Shown: positions 25,979-35,918, counted from the stretch's first letter. The stretch is DNA of 64,000 nt from Bin25 sp965221765 (GCA_965221765.1 OZ244911.1:124001-188000), one strand, 5' to 3'. The notes: generated by a model not told the origin, from the letters alone. Program-made: numbers and translations.

Positions 25979-28450
25979 ATGATGGACTTTTCAAATGGGT
26001 TGAAAAGATTGAATTTTCTATTGAAGCCCTTTGTGAGATTATTCTGTCCAAAGTGTTTGGCCATTTTTGGAGCGGTGTGTGTTTGTGATAAAACGTGTTC
26101 TCAAGGATGTAGTCTCAATTTGGAAGTAGAAGTACTAGATCGAAATGAAGGCACCCCAATTAATAATGCTATACTTTCCACCCAAAATGAGGATCATGAA
26201 ATCAAAAATTCGAATCAAGGAACAACGATAATCCAAAATATATGTCCTGGTAAATTGCAGTTAATGATTTCGCATCCCAATTATGAAGTCTATTTAAGCC
26301 AATATTCAATCGATTCAGATAAAACGTTAAAAATCGAACTAATTCGTAAAGCCATCGAATTAAATCCAGTTAATATCGAACAGTTTTTACACCCTTCAGA
26401 AAGTCAAACGCTCTCTGAAAAAATTCTCACACAGAGTCAAATTGATGCCTATTCTCACCAAAATATTTCTGATGTGTTATCCACTCTAAGTGGGGTGTCT
26501 TTAGTTCGAATTGGCAATGAAATTTCAAAACCGATTATACATGGTATGTATGGATCAAGAGTGGCCATTGTAGCCGATGGTCATCGATTGAGTGATCAAG
26601 AATGGGGCTCTGATCACTCCCCATCCATAGATTTAAATGCCTATGAGGGAGTTCAACTATTAAAAGGAGTCGCTACATTGAAATATGGAGGCGGAACCCC
26701 GGGTGGCATTATAATTTTAAATCAACCAATAGTAAAACCGATTGATTCATTGTACGGCAGCATTTCTGTAGTGGGTAGTTCAAACGGTCTTGGAGGATCA
26801 TTAGCGAGCCGAATAATCAAATCATATCAAAGTGGATTTCATTTTAAAATCAATGGTTCGTACAAAAGAACTAGAGATTTTATTGCCCCTAATTATACAT
26901 TATCCAACACAGCTAGTTCACGTCAAAATGTGGGTATTCACGTAGTTAAAAAAACAATGCTTAATAGTTGGGAATTTACTGGTTCTGTTTTCAAAAATGA
27001 AATCGGTATTCTCAGAGCTGCTCATACCGGTAATGTGAGAGATTTAATCATAGCGATAAATAGAAGCCGTCCTTGGCTAGTAAAAAATCCTACATTTGAA
27101 ATAAACTCACCTTCGCAAAATGTAACACATTATAGTGCCTTTGGAAAATATTCTAAAAGATTTGATGCTACTTCAAAATTTAATATACTTTATGGTTTTC
27201 AACACAACAGAAGAAAGGAATTTGATATCAGACGTGCAGGTCGAAGCAAAATTCCATCATTACATCTTCGATTGATTACCCAAAATATATCAATAGATTA
27301 TGAACGGTTTTCTAAAGGGTTTTGGGATTTCAATATGGGGACGACTTTTGAGTTACAAGATAATGAGGCAGTACCAGGCACAGGCGTCAGTCCATTGATT
27401 CCAGATTATTTTAGATATAAAATAGGATCTTATATTTCTGCGACTTATAAAAAAAATAATGATTTAATCTTCGAATTAGGTGCGAGGTTGGATTACGATA
27501 ATTTGGATGTTAAAAAATTTTATCAATTAAAAGATTGGGAAAACAGAAAGTACAGTGAAAAATACAGTCATTTTGAAATTCGAAAAACGGCTTCTAGTCA
27601 AATTTTGACCAACCCAAAATTAGATTTTTGGAGTTTGGGTATTAATAGTGGGGTTTATAAGAATTTCAAATCGAATATATCTATAAGTCTCAACCACATC
27701 TTAAGTCAAAGAACTCCTAATGTAGCAGAACTTTTTTCCGATGGACTGCACCATTCATTAGCAACTATTGAACAAGGTAATTTGGAACTTCGAAAAGAAT
27801 CCATCCATAAAACTTTGATGGATATCAATAAAAACAGTGGAAAATTGCAATGGGGGATAACACCTTATTTTGCTTTAGCTGAAAATTATATCTATCTAAA
27901 ACCCATCGGTGCCAAAACCACTATTAGGGGAGCTTTTCCTATTTGGGAATATCTATCAACGGATGCTCAATTTTGGGGAATTGATGTTGATTTAGAATAT
28001 CAGTTCAAAAGGAATATGACTTACCAATCAACTGTTTCATATGTGGCTGCCAATGAAAGTAAGACCAAAACTCCACTCCTCAATATACCTCCTTTTTCTT
28101 TAAACCAGCGATTAAATTATCGGGCTAAATCTAATTTTTCTTTTCAAGTAACTAGTGATTGGATAGCAAAACAAAATAGATATCTTGATACAACCTTTAA
28201 AAGTTCATATATTCAAGACGGCCAATTTGTGCAGACCGATATTAACTTAACTTCACCCGTTAAAAGTTATCATCTCCTAGGACTTGAAATCAGGAAAAAA
28301 TTTATCAACAAAAAGAACTTTTCAATAGAATCTGGGTTGCGTGTACAAAATTTAATGAATCTATCATACCGGGAATATTTAAATCGATTGCGGTACTTTT
28401 CAGATGATATTGGTAGATCTATCGAATTACGATTTCAAATTGATTTCTAA
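25979..28450 (+). CDS. TonB-dependent receptor, ZnuD-like
   Basis: This is an outer-membrane receptor of about 820 residues. After the export region there is a short carboxypeptidase-regulatory-like domain (LNLEVEVLDRNEGTPINNAI), a TonB-box-like region, the plug (NISDVLSTLSGVSLVRIGNEI, KPIIHGMYGSRVAIVADGHR, GVATLKYGGGTPGGIIIL), then a 22-strand-type barrel ending RFQIDF with terminal Phe. The plug with GMYGSRV and WGSDHSP is typical of zinc receptors related to ZnuD. ATG candidates are 25949 (inside a hairpin loop), 25979 and 25982. I prefer 25979. It converges on rimM, overlapping 4 bp. Confidence 0.85.
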   Translation: MMDFSNGLKRLNFLLKPFVRLFCPKCLAIFGAVCVCDKTCSQGCSLNLEVEVLDRNEGTPINNAILSTQNEDHEIKNSNQGTTIIQNICPGKLQLMISHPNYEVYLSQYSIDSDKTLKIELIRKAIELNPVNIEQFLHPSESQTLSEKILTQSQIDAYSHQNISDVLSTLSGVSLVRIGNEISKPIIHGMYGSRVAIVADGHRLSDQEWGSDHSPSIDLNAYEGVQLLKGVATLKYGGGTPGGIIILNQPIVKPIDSLYGSISVVGSSNGLGGSLASRIIKSYQSGFHFKINGSYKRTRDFIAPNYTLSNTASSRQNVGIHVVKKTMLNSWEFTGSVFKNEIGILRAAHTGNVRDLIIAINRSRPWLVKNPTFEINSPSQNVTHYSAFGKYSKRFDATSKFNILYGFQHNRRKEFDIRRAGRSKIPSLHLRLITQNISIDYERFSKGFWDFNMGTTFELQDNEAVPGTGVSPLIPDYFRYKIGSYISATYKKNNDLIFELGARLDYDNLDVKKFYQLKDWENRKYSEKYSHFEIRKTASSQILTNPKLDFWSLGINSGVYKNFKSNISISLNHILSQRTPNVAELFSDGLHHSLATIEQGNLELRKESIHKTLMDINKNSGKLQWGITPYFALAENYIYLKPIGAKTTIRGAFPIWEYLSTDAQFWGIDVDLEYQFKRNMTYQSTVSYVAANESKTKTPLLNIPPFSLNQRLNYRAKSNFSFQVTSDWIAKQNRYLDTTFKSSYIQDGQFVQTDINLTSPVKSYHLLGLEIRKKFINKKNFSIESGLRVQNLMNLSYREYLNRLRYFSDDIGRSIELRFQIDF

Positions 28451-28974
28451 TTTGAATGATTCAAATCAATCAATCCTTTAGGTAATTTCATGATGAGTTT
28501 TTGATTCTTTTGATTTTCTTCCAAAATCAATCCTACATCCAAAGGAATTAGAAATTCAAATCCATCATTAGCAACTTCTAGTAATGGTTGAATGGGACGT
28601 TCTATAATGTTTTTAATGGTTCCAATTTTTATTGTTTGGTTATAGATATCATATCCAATTAAATGATTTAAATCTTCTGAGGTATCGATATTCAAATCAA
28701 CAGTGTTTTTAAACACACACACTTTTTTAAACAATAATTTTTGAGCATTTAGTTCATTGTCAATGCCTAAAAATTTAACTAGAATTTGATTTTTTGAATG
28801 GGGTTTAAGTTTCTCGATTTGATAAGGTACAAGGGTATTATCTATATCTATAAACAAGGATTGTAAATTTATAAAGGGGTTTAAATCTAGATGATTTATT
28901 TTGATTAATAGTTCTCCCTTGTAGCTAAATTTTTTAGTAGTGTACCCAATGAATAAAATTTCTGATCTTGACAT
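28447..28974 (-). CDS. rimM: Ribosome maturation factor RimM
   Basis: RimM assists 30S subunit assembly by binding ribosomal protein S19. The 175-residue protein has the N-terminal barrel with ILFIGYTTKKFSYKGELLIK and a C-terminal PRC-like barrel (LIGYDIYNQTIKIGTIKNII, then FLIPLDVGLILE). In other bacteria the start reads GKIVKTHGIKGEV; GYTTKKFSYKGELLI aligns with it. It lies downstream of rpsP on the same strand, as in many genomes, but about 510 bp of non-coding sequence separate the two. Confidence 0.85.
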   Translation of the reverse strand: MSRSEILFIGYTTKKFSYKGELLIKINHLDLNPFINLQSLFIDIDNTLVPYQIEKLKPHSKNQILVKFLGIDNELNAQKLLFKKVCVFKNTVDLNIDTSEDLNHLIGYDIYNQTIKIGTIKNIIERPIQPLLEVANDGFEFLIPLDVGLILEENQKNQKLIMKLPKGLIDLNHSN

Positions 28975-29487
28975 CGATAATTATATTTTTGATCCCCCAA
29001 AGCGATATTTCGACCGTTTCACTGTTTATTTATGTTGTGTTGTCCAAAATTAGGATAGTTACTCAAGATGATATATTTTGAATTGAAATTTTCTGATATA
29101 AAGTGGGCACATCATACTATAAAATTCAAGGTCGTTAGGGAATCCTTTAAAGAGTTGGTTGCATCGAATAATGAGCCCTTTTGAAACTCCCTTTTAAATA
29201 TCCAATTGGAAGAACGAGGTTGATAAACGTGCCAGTAGATTATTTCATCGTTAAAACCCTCGAAAATAGGAGGTTCAGAAAGAAAAAGAACGGAATCTAT
29301 TTTATTAAGCGATTGGAAGTCAGTAGATTCAAATAGAAGTCTTTAAAAAACTGATGATGCAATATACTTTAGTAAAGTATTGTCACATGATGAATCCATA
29401 TCTTTCCACCTAGAGCATTATCATATAAATCACTTTGTTTTCCCCGATTCAATCTATCGTGATAGTCAGTTAATCAGTTTCTATGGA
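28975..29487. other. Non-coding stretch between rimM and the rpsP tail
   Basis: About 500 bp with no open frame over 60 codons and no motif I recognise. In most bacteria rpsP and rimM are nearly adjacent, so this looks like an insertion that has since decayed. No terminal repeats were found. Confidence 0.4.
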
Positions 29488-29490
29488 TTA

Positions 29491-29580
29491 ATTATCTAGA
29501 TTATTAGATGTGTTTTCTTGATTCTCGGATGAATCTTCTTTTTGCTCTTTGGTTTGATCTAAATCTTTTGAACTATCTTC
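29491..29580 (-). pseudogene. Cut-off acidic tail of ribosomal protein S16
   Basis: Right after the rpsP stop (TAA, 29581-29583) the same frame stays open for 30 codons and ends at TAA, 29488-29490. The encoded residues (EDSSKDLDQTKEQKEDSSEN and ten more) have the same acidic, Glu/Asp/Ser/Lys-rich composition as the tail inside rpsP. A single nonsense change in a longer S16 tail explains this well. Confidence 0.5.
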
Positions 29581-30048
29581 TTAATTTTCTACTTTCTCTT
29601 CGGTATCTTGAGAATTAATTTTTTCTTCTATAGCAGACTTTTCTTTTTGAACTGTAGTCTCGGAATGTTCTTGTTTTTCCTTAGCTAATCGCTCTTTCTT
29701 CCTTTGGATTTTATCTTGTTTTTCTGTATTCCAAAACTCAAATTTTTCTTTTGCTTGTTCTAGGGTCAAGACTCCTTTATCCACTCCCTTTTTCAAATGA
29801 AGTTTTAATAATACGCCCTTGTAGGATAAGATGGATCTAACGGTATTGGTGGGTTGAGCTCCATGTTCAAGCCATTTTATTGCATCATCATGTTGAAGTT
29901 TAATTTCCACTGGATTCAGATTGGGGTTATAAGTACCAATCTTTTCGATAAAGCGACCGTCTCTTTTAGAACGTGCATCCGCTACTACAATCCAATAAAA
30001 AGGAACTCCCTTTTTACCGTGTCTTTGAAGTCGAAGTTTTACTGCCAT
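29581..30048 (-). CDS. rpsP: 30S ribosomal protein S16 with long charged tail
   Basis: S16 is a structural protein of the small ribosomal subunit. From the ATG at 30048 the protein has 155 residues and starts MAVKLRLQRHGKKGVPFYWI, the usual S16 start; the longer frame upstream is not used. The core ends near residue 85; after it come about 70 residues rich in Lys, Glu and Gln, a tail seen in several Bacteroidota S16 proteins. The frame continues past the stop for 30 more codons of the same composition. A -7 box at 30099-30106 fits transcription from just upstream. Confidence 0.95.
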   Translation of the reverse strand: MAVKLRLQRHGKKGVPFYWIVVADARSKRDGRFIEKIGTYNPNLNPVEIKLQHDDAIKWLEHGAQPTNTVRSILSYKGVLLKLHLKKGVDKGVLTLEQAKEKFEFWNTEKQDKIQRKKERLAKEKQEHSETTVQKEKSAIEEKINSQDTEEKVEN

Positions 30049-30098
30049 AATTATTTCAATTCCGAGCAACTCGTGCTCCATTGTTTTTTCAAGGGTGG

Positions 30099-30106
30099 CA
30101 AAGGTA
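30099..30106 (-). promoter_or_regulatory. rpsP promoter -7 box
   Basis: TACCTTTG on the minus strand matches TAnnTTTG. No good TTTG lies at the right distance upstream. It is 50 bp before the rpsP ATG, which supports the 30048 start. Confidence 0.4.
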
Positions 30107-30355
30107 TCAAATAAAGTCAAATTTCAGATTTGGTTTCTGAAGATGTATCTTTTAACTAAAAAATTTTGAGATTCATAGTGAGTCATAGGATTGTATGCTT
30201 GAATAAAGAGGAGAATCATCAGATTAAAATCGAGTTGGTGTATACTTAAATTGGGTTGAGTTCATCGCTGCAAAATGGGATCAACGGCATGGATTTTAGG
30301 TATTTGAAGAAATCTTACACCAAGCCTAAAATTTCTAAGAAGCCGAGATTATAGA

Positions 30356-30363
30356 TATATTTG
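30356..30363 (+). promoter_or_regulatory. tig promoter -7 box
   Basis: TATATTTG matches TAnnTTTG. The upstream element would be TTTC at 30332-30335, 20 bp away. The tig ATG is only 13 bp downstream, so the leader is very short. Confidence 0.45.
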
Positions 30364-30376
30364 CACAAACCCATAA

Positions 30377-31690
30377 ATGGAATACTCTACCGAAAATATT
30401 ACTGATGATGTAGTCAAATTCACAGCAAAATTTCGAGATAGTGACTATGCACAAGAATTAAAACAAAAGATTAATTCTTACGCACATAAAGCCAATTTAC
30501 CCGGTTTTCGAAAGGGGAAATTACCTCAAATGATTATCAAAAAAATCAGACCTGGATTTTTTCAAGAAGTGATTGTCGAAAAAGTGGATGAACTGTTCAA
30601 GGAGTACCAAAGAAGTATTGATCGAAAACCCTTATTGGGACCTATATTTTCAAATGGAGAAATTAAATATCCCGAAGATGATGCTGTTGATTATGTAACA
30701 ACTGAACTTATAGTTTATTTTCAACCTCAATTTGAATTGAATCTTGAAATACTTAAAGACCTAATTAAAACTAAAGAGATTGTCACTCCTCAGCTGCTCC
30801 ATCGAGAAATCGATCGGATGAGAGTCAAATACAGTCAATTTCTTTCCAATGAAAATGATCAAAAAGCCGATGAAAAATATTATAGTTTTTTTGTCTTTGA
30901 TAAGGATAGAAAAAAGTTGCAAAAACCTTTAAAATTTTCATCTAAACTTCTTAAAGATTCCAAGCAATTAGAAACGGTTAGTCAATATCAAGTGGGAGAT
31001 AAATTCATTCTAGCCATTAAAGATATTCTAGGTAATGATTTTAAAGAGTGGAATAGAAATTATAATAATCAATTAAAAGAATCACAAGAAGTAGAGTTAT
31101 CTCAAATTGATTCAATTATTTATGCTGAATTTAATCACTATTTAGTCAAAAAAGAATTTCCATACGTAGAAGGTCTTACAGAGAAAAATTATAAGGATTT
31201 ATTCAAAGAAGAGTTGCAAAAAAGTTTATCAAAATCGGATGACCATCGATTCTATCAAAAGATAATCGATTACTTGATAGAACAAAAGCCATTTTTACTA
31301 GATGAAAAACAGTTTTTTAAGTTTTTGAGCATCAAAGAAGAAATTAAAAAATCTTATACCCAAGAACAACTTCAGCAAATCCAAGAAAGTGAATATAAAA
31401 AGTATGTAGAACAGATTATCGAACAACAAATTTTTAATCAAGAAAAATTAAAAATTGATAAGGACTTGCAAAAAAATGCCTATTACCAAAGCCTATATCA
31501 GTTATCAGTTTCACAAGGCTTTGATTTTTTTAGACTCAAGGCCAACAATCAGCAAGCTGCAGAAAATTGGATTGAACATCATAGAAACGAAATTCAGTAT
31601 AGAGCAGATAAAATTGTAATAGAAACTACTATTTTTAATCATTTATCAGAAAAATATCAATTTAAAGAAGAGGAACAAAAAGCAACTTAA
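30377..31690 (+). CDS. tig: Trigger factor
   Basis: This ribosome-associated chaperone shields nascent chains. The 437-residue protein has the ribosome-binding N-terminal domain with NLPGFRKGKLPQMIIKK (the G-F-R-x-G-K signature, about 40-55) and a long helical C-terminal part rich in Lys, Gln and Glu. The middle PPIase (FKBP) domain is poorly conserved or much reduced, as in many Bacteroidota trigger factors. It is followed by clpP and clpX on the same strand, the standard tig-clpP-clpX order. Confidence 0.9.
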   Translation: MEYSTENITDDVVKFTAKFRDSDYAQELKQKINSYAHKANLPGFRKGKLPQMIIKKIRPGFFQEVIVEKVDELFKEYQRSIDRKPLLGPIFSNGEIKYPEDDAVDYVTTELIVYFQPQFELNLEILKDLIKTKEIVTPQLLHREIDRMRVKYSQFLSNENDQKADEKYYSFFVFDKDRKKLQKPLKFSSKLLKDSKQLETVSQYQVGDKFILAIKDILGNDFKEWNRNYNNQLKESQEVELSQIDSIIYAEFNHYLVKKEFPYVEGLTEKNYKDLFKEELQKSLSKSDDHRFYQKIIDYLIEQKPFLLDEKQFFKFLSIKEEIKKSYTQEQLQQIQESEYKKYVEQIIEQQIFNQEKLKIDKDLQKNAYYQSLYQLSVSQGFDFFRLKANNQQAAENWIEHHRNEIQYRADKIVIETTIFNHLSEKYQFKEEEQKAT

Positions 31691-31739
31691 ATCAAACAAT
31701 GGTTATGATAGTACTTCAACCAATGGAACAATCATTTTT

Positions 31740-32405
31740 ATGAACTACAAAAAAGAATTTAAAGAATATGCCCTAAAGCATCATCATGTCAATGCCATGC
31801 ACTATGATAAAATCATAAAAAACATGACGCCATACATCATTGAAGAAAGACAGTTGAATGTGGCTCAGATGGATGTGTTCTCTCGGTTGATGATGGACCG
31901 AATTATGTTTTTAGGACAACCAATCAATGATGCAGTTGCTAACGTTGTGCAAGCTCAATTGCTTTTTTTGCAGAGTGTTGATTCTTCGAGAGACATTCAG
32001 CTGTATATCAATTCTCCAGGGGGGTCTGTTTATTCAGGTTTAGGAATCTACGATACCATGCAGTATGTCAGTCCTGATGTGGCTACAATTTGTACGGGGA
32101 TGGCAGCTTCCATGGCTGCTATTTTATTATGTGCTGGAGCAAAGGGCAAACGATCGGTTTTGCCCCATGCAAGAGTAATGATTCATCAACCGTTGGGAGG
32201 GGTTCAGGGTCAAGCTTCGGATATTGAAATTACAGCAAGAGAAATTCTCAAATTAAAAGATGAATTATATCAAATAATTTCTAAGCATACCGGACAACCT
32301 GTAGAAAAGGTAACCGTAGATAGCGATAGGGATTACTGGCTAAAAGCTCAAGAGGCTCAATCTTATGGAATGGTGGATGAAGTCTTAAACAGTACTAAAT
32401 CATAA
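31740..32405 (+). CDS. clpP: ATP-dependent Clp protease proteolytic subunit
   Basis: ClpP is the serine peptidase chamber that works with ClpX. The 221-residue protein has INSPGGSVYSGLGIYDTMQ, the nucleophile serine in CTGMAASMAAIL (Ser124) and the catalytic histidine in RVMIHQPLGG (His149); the Asp lies in TVDSDRDYWL. An N-terminal extension of about 25 residues before YIIEERQLN may be a propeptide. It starts 49 bp after tig and ends 3 bp before clpX. Confidence 0.96.
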   Translation: MNYKKEFKEYALKHHHVNAMHYDKIIKNMTPYIIEERQLNVAQMDVFSRLMMDRIMFLGQPINDAVANVVQAQLLFLQSVDSSRDIQLYINSPGGSVYSGLGIYDTMQYVSPDVATICTGMAASMAAILLCAGAKGKRSVLPHARVMIHQPLGGVQGQASDIEITAREILKLKDELYQIISKHTGQPVEKVTVDSDRDYWLKAQEAQSYGMVDEVLNSTKS

Positions 32406-32408
32406 ATC

Positions 32409-33635
32409 ATGGCCAAAAATCAATCTGTTAGTTGTTCATTTTGCGGAAGAAGCAAATCGCAAGTAAAATTGCTCATTGAAGGACAATCGGCACATATTTG
32501 TGAAAAATGTGTTATTCAAGCAAAAAATATTGTACAAGATGAATTATCTCCAAAGCAAAAGGAATTATTAGAATTCCAACTCAATACACCTAGAGAAATA
32601 AAAGAGTATTTAGACCGTTATGTAATTGGTCAAGAAAGAGCCAAAAAAGTATTGGCTGTTGCAGTGTACAATCATTTCAAACGACTGAACAGAAAAACGA
32701 AAAACAATATAGTTATTCAGAAGAGTAATATTTTATTGGTGGGACCAACTGGAACGGGTAAAACTTTGATGGCTCAGACTATTGCCAAGCTTCTAAAAGT
32801 TCCTATCGCAATTGTTGATGCCACCGTTTTGACGGAAGCGGGATATGTCGGAGAAGATGTTGAGAGTATTTTATCTCGACTGTTACAGGCCGCCGATTAT
32901 AATGTTGAAAAAGCCCAAAGAGGCATCGTTTTTATTGATGAAATAGATAAGATCGCTCGAAAATCAGGAAATCCATCCATTACCCGTGATGTTTCAGGAG
33001 AAGGAGTACAACAAGGTCTGTTAAAACTTTTAGAAGGATCGGTGGTTAATGTTCCACCTAAAGGCGGTCGAAAACATCCCGAACAAAAATTTGTTGAAGT
33101 TGATACGACGGACATCCTATTTATTACAGGGGGGGCATTTGATGGTATCGAAAAAATTATTTCTAGAAGATTAAATTTACAATCTATTGGCTATAAAAAA
33201 TCATCAAAACAAGACCATATTAGCAACGAAAATTTGCTTGAATACATCATTCCTCGTGATGTTAGAGAGTATGGTTTGATTCCAGAAATTGTTGGAAGGC
33301 TTCCAATGGTCACCTATCTTAAACAATTGAATAGAGGGGCGTTAATTGAAATTTTGACCAAACCAAAAAATGCGATTATTGACCAATATAAATCAATTTT
33401 TTTATTTGATGGTGTGAAATTAAGATTCACTGATGGTGCTTTGAATACGATCGTAGATAAGACTATTCAAGATAACTTGGGAGCTCGGGGGCTTCGTTCG
33501 ATTTGTGAGGTGGTATTGACCGATGCTATGTTTGAATTACCGGAATTTCATACGAAAGAGTTTGTAGTCACCAAGCAGTATGTCACCAATCAACTGTCAA
33601 AAACTAAAATTACAGGATTCAAAGTAGCTTCATAA
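32409..33635 (+). CDS. clpX: ATP-dependent Clp protease ATP-binding subunit ClpX
   Basis: ClpX is the AAA+ unfoldase that feeds ClpP. The 408-residue protein begins with a C4 zinc-binding domain (SCSFCGRSKSQV and HICEKCV, about residues 8-37), followed by the AAA core: Walker A LVGPTGTGKTLMAQ, the pore loop AGYVGEDVES, Walker B IVFIDEIDKIA and the sensor 2 region LGARGLRSICE. Length and motifs are normal. It is last in the tig-clpP-clpX unit. Confidence 0.97.
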   Translation: MAKNQSVSCSFCGRSKSQVKLLIEGQSAHICEKCVIQAKNIVQDELSPKQKELLEFQLNTPREIKEYLDRYVIGQERAKKVLAVAVYNHFKRLNRKTKNNIVIQKSNILLVGPTGTGKTLMAQTIAKLLKVPIAIVDATVLTEAGYVGEDVESILSRLLQAADYNVEKAQRGIVFIDEIDKIARKSGNPSITRDVSGEGVQQGLLKLLEGSVVNVPPKGGRKHPEQKFVEVDTTDILFITGGAFDGIEKIISRRLNLQSIGYKKSSKQDHISNENLLEYIIPRDVREYGLIPEIVGRLPMVTYLKQLNRGALIEILTKPKNAIIDQYKSIFLFDGVKLRFTDGALNTIVDKTIQDNLGARGLRSICEVVLTDAMFELPEFHTKEFVVTKQYVTNQLSKTKITGFKVAS

Positions 33636-33884
33636 GGGTAAAAACCCATATTGAATTACCATCGAAGGAGATTGATATTCAACTTTCTTTTCTTACGCTT
33701 TTTAATATTTTTATAAATCTTAAGTATTCTATAACTTTTCAATCTCTTTAATAAAGTAATAGAGATACTCGAGTTTTTAATATATATATTTTAAATATTT
33801 TTTATGTTACCATAAAATCATTATAGAGATTAGAAGAAAATGTGTAATTATTAACTTTATGAAGAATATCATTATCTATTTCTC

Positions 33885-35431
33885 ATGAAAAACTTCCGCC
33901 TCCTTCTTTTTCAGTTTGAGTATCTTTTTTCTGACTTGCCAAAGAAGAAGATGTTTTAATCCCAATAGACCCTATTCCAAATGCTGAATCTGTCATCACA
34001 ACAGAACCTGAATGGCCACCAGGGGATTTAATGGTTTTAGGGCCACCATTAGAAAATCCGTATTCGGTAGAAAACATGAAAAAGGCACTTAAAAGTTTAA
34101 AAAAATCCTCTCGTGCCGAATTACCAGGGGATTATGAAGTAAAAACGACACACTACTATGTGAAATTTCTACCAGAAAATGAAGCCCATTTGGATTCCCT
34201 TTCCTTAGATGAAGATTTGATTCTGTATGACTACCCATTGGATCGGAAAATAAAAAAGCTAGGCCATTATTATATCGATCCGGATGCTCCCAAAGACAAA
34301 CCCATGCCACTTGATGCATCGGTTGAAGTGGATGATGAATTGCCCCAAAGCGTGCCCTATGAAATACTGAGCCATCTTCATCTTCCCAACGATTATGGGG
34401 ATTATGAATTTATCGAATCCGGGCATCGACGACGATCCTATTTTACAGAATCGCTGGTGGATGAGTCCTTGCGATTGACCAATCATTGGGAAGAGGTGGT
34501 CACACCCGCAAAAAATGCTCGATCTAGAAAGTGGACGCCTTGGGGAACCATTAAGACCTATGATTCTTCTGAAGGAAGCAATATCCCTGTCGAAGGGATC
34601 AAGGTTCGAGCCAGGCGTTGGTTTACCACGCATACTAGCATTACGAATTCTAGTGGTTATTATCGATGCGATGGTTCTTTTCGACGTCCTGCCAATTATT
34701 CATTGAAATTTGAACGGCATGATTTTTAAATTCGGACGAATGCTTGGCTATTGAATACGGCTGGCGTCAATGGTCCCAAAATAGAAAGGTCATGGAATCC
34801 CGTTTTCCTAAGTACCAAACCAGAGTCATATTATGCCACCATCTTTAGAGCCGCTCACCATTATTATTATAAGTATATCTATGGGCTCAATAGACCCCCG
34901 CAAAATAGTATTTGGAGAACGCAACTAAAATTAAAAGCTTATACAGGGATGAATTCTGAAGATGAATTAATTAATGGAACGTTTGGTAAAGCTAGAAGAT
35001 TTTTAGGATTAGCGAGCCAAATTCATGTCTATAAATCAAATAGAAAAAGTGATAAAATTTATGGAACTGTTATCCATGAATTAGCACATTCGGCACATTG
35101 GGGACAAGGAAACATTATTTTTACTTTTTCAGAAGAAAAAGTAAAAGAGAGTTGGGCAAGAGGTGTTCAGTGGTTTTTAACGAAAACCGTTTATGATGGA
35201 TATATTCCTAGCTACTCAAAAGTTAAGTATACCGGGGTTGTTCAAGACATGATGGATTCTGATAAAACAAACACTAAAGTTACCGAATCTGTTTCGGGAT
35301 ATACCATTTCACAAATTGAAAACGCATTGATTGGAAAGAAAAAATGGTCTGAGTGGAGAGGCAATATCAAAGCCAAGTATAACAATAGTACGGAAATTCA
35401 TATAGATGCATTACTTAATCATTGGGATTAA
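33885..35431 (+). pseudogene. Lipoprotein zinc metallopeptidase gene, broken in three places
   Basis: One original gene of about 515 codons. ATG at 33885 starts MKNFRLLLF; a +1 shift in a T-run near 33907 leads to SLSIFFLTCQ (signal and lipobox), and a second shift in the AAAGAAGAAG run leads to EEDVLIPIDPIPNAE, in frame with the long ORF from 34031. That frame stops at TAA 34727-34729 and continues directly as IRTNAWLLNTAG to 35431. The middle part has a carboxypeptidase-regulatory-like domain (VEGIKVRARRW). The C-terminal part has the zinc motif VIHELAHSAHW. This resembles a Bacteroidota lipoprotein family of unknown substrate. Confidence 0.8.
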
Positions 35432-35918
35432 TAGCCTTATAGTAATGCTATTCATCTACTTGTCATGTGATAAATATTTATTGCGGAGTTTTTTTTACAA
35501 AACTAATTATGTATACCAAAACCATACAGAAGTAGATTTAAAAATAATCGCATACAGCCGTACTAATACAGAATTAATTGATGAATGGAATATTACAACA
35601 GGACAACAAATTTTAATCGGTCCTTTAGTCAATGAATTTCCAATACCATTTTATAATTATTTTATAAAGTTAAGAGAAAAATATGAAGATTCAGATTCTG
35701 TAGTTATAGAATTCGCAAACAATAAATGTTTAGTTTATAATCGTTATGAAGCAACGGATGGAAATATATTAATTGCCAAAAATTATCAAGGTTTTAAAGA
35801 AGTAAAAGTTAAAAAACCAAAAGAGGGTGAACCTATTTTCAATAAACACTCTTTCACCCTCACCTGGATCTTCACCCCAGAAGATGTGGCACAAGCTGTT
35901 GATTGTGATATGCTTTGA
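35406..35918 (+). CDS. Small lipoprotein-like partner of the metallopeptidase gene
   Basis: The 170-residue protein starts with a hydrophobic segment (LIIGINSLIVMLFIYLSC) ending in a lipobox-like cysteine near residue 20. Its ATG overlaps the end of the broken peptidase gene by 26 bp; a later ATG at 35445 would leave a very short signal. The body looks beta-rich, with TNYVYQNHTEVDLKIIAYS near the start and HSFTLTWIFTPEDV near the end. I know no named family, but small lipoproteins of this kind follow HELAH lipoproteins in Bacteroidota. The extreme C-terminus may be altered by the adjacent IS debris. Confidence 0.55.
   Translation: MHYLIIGINSLIVMLFIYLSCDKYLLRSFFYKTNYVYQNHTEVDLKIIAYSRTNTELIDEWNITTGQQILIGPLVNEFPIPFYNYFIKLREKYEDSDSVVIEFANNKCLVYNRYEATDGNILIAKNYQGFKEVKVKKPKEGEPIFNKHSFTLTWIFTPEDVAQAVDCDML

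Noticed and set aside
34089..34633. Two minus-strand ORFs opposite the broken metallopeptidase gene
   Set aside because: They are mirror frames of the plus-strand gene, whose codon pattern and domain features are clear.
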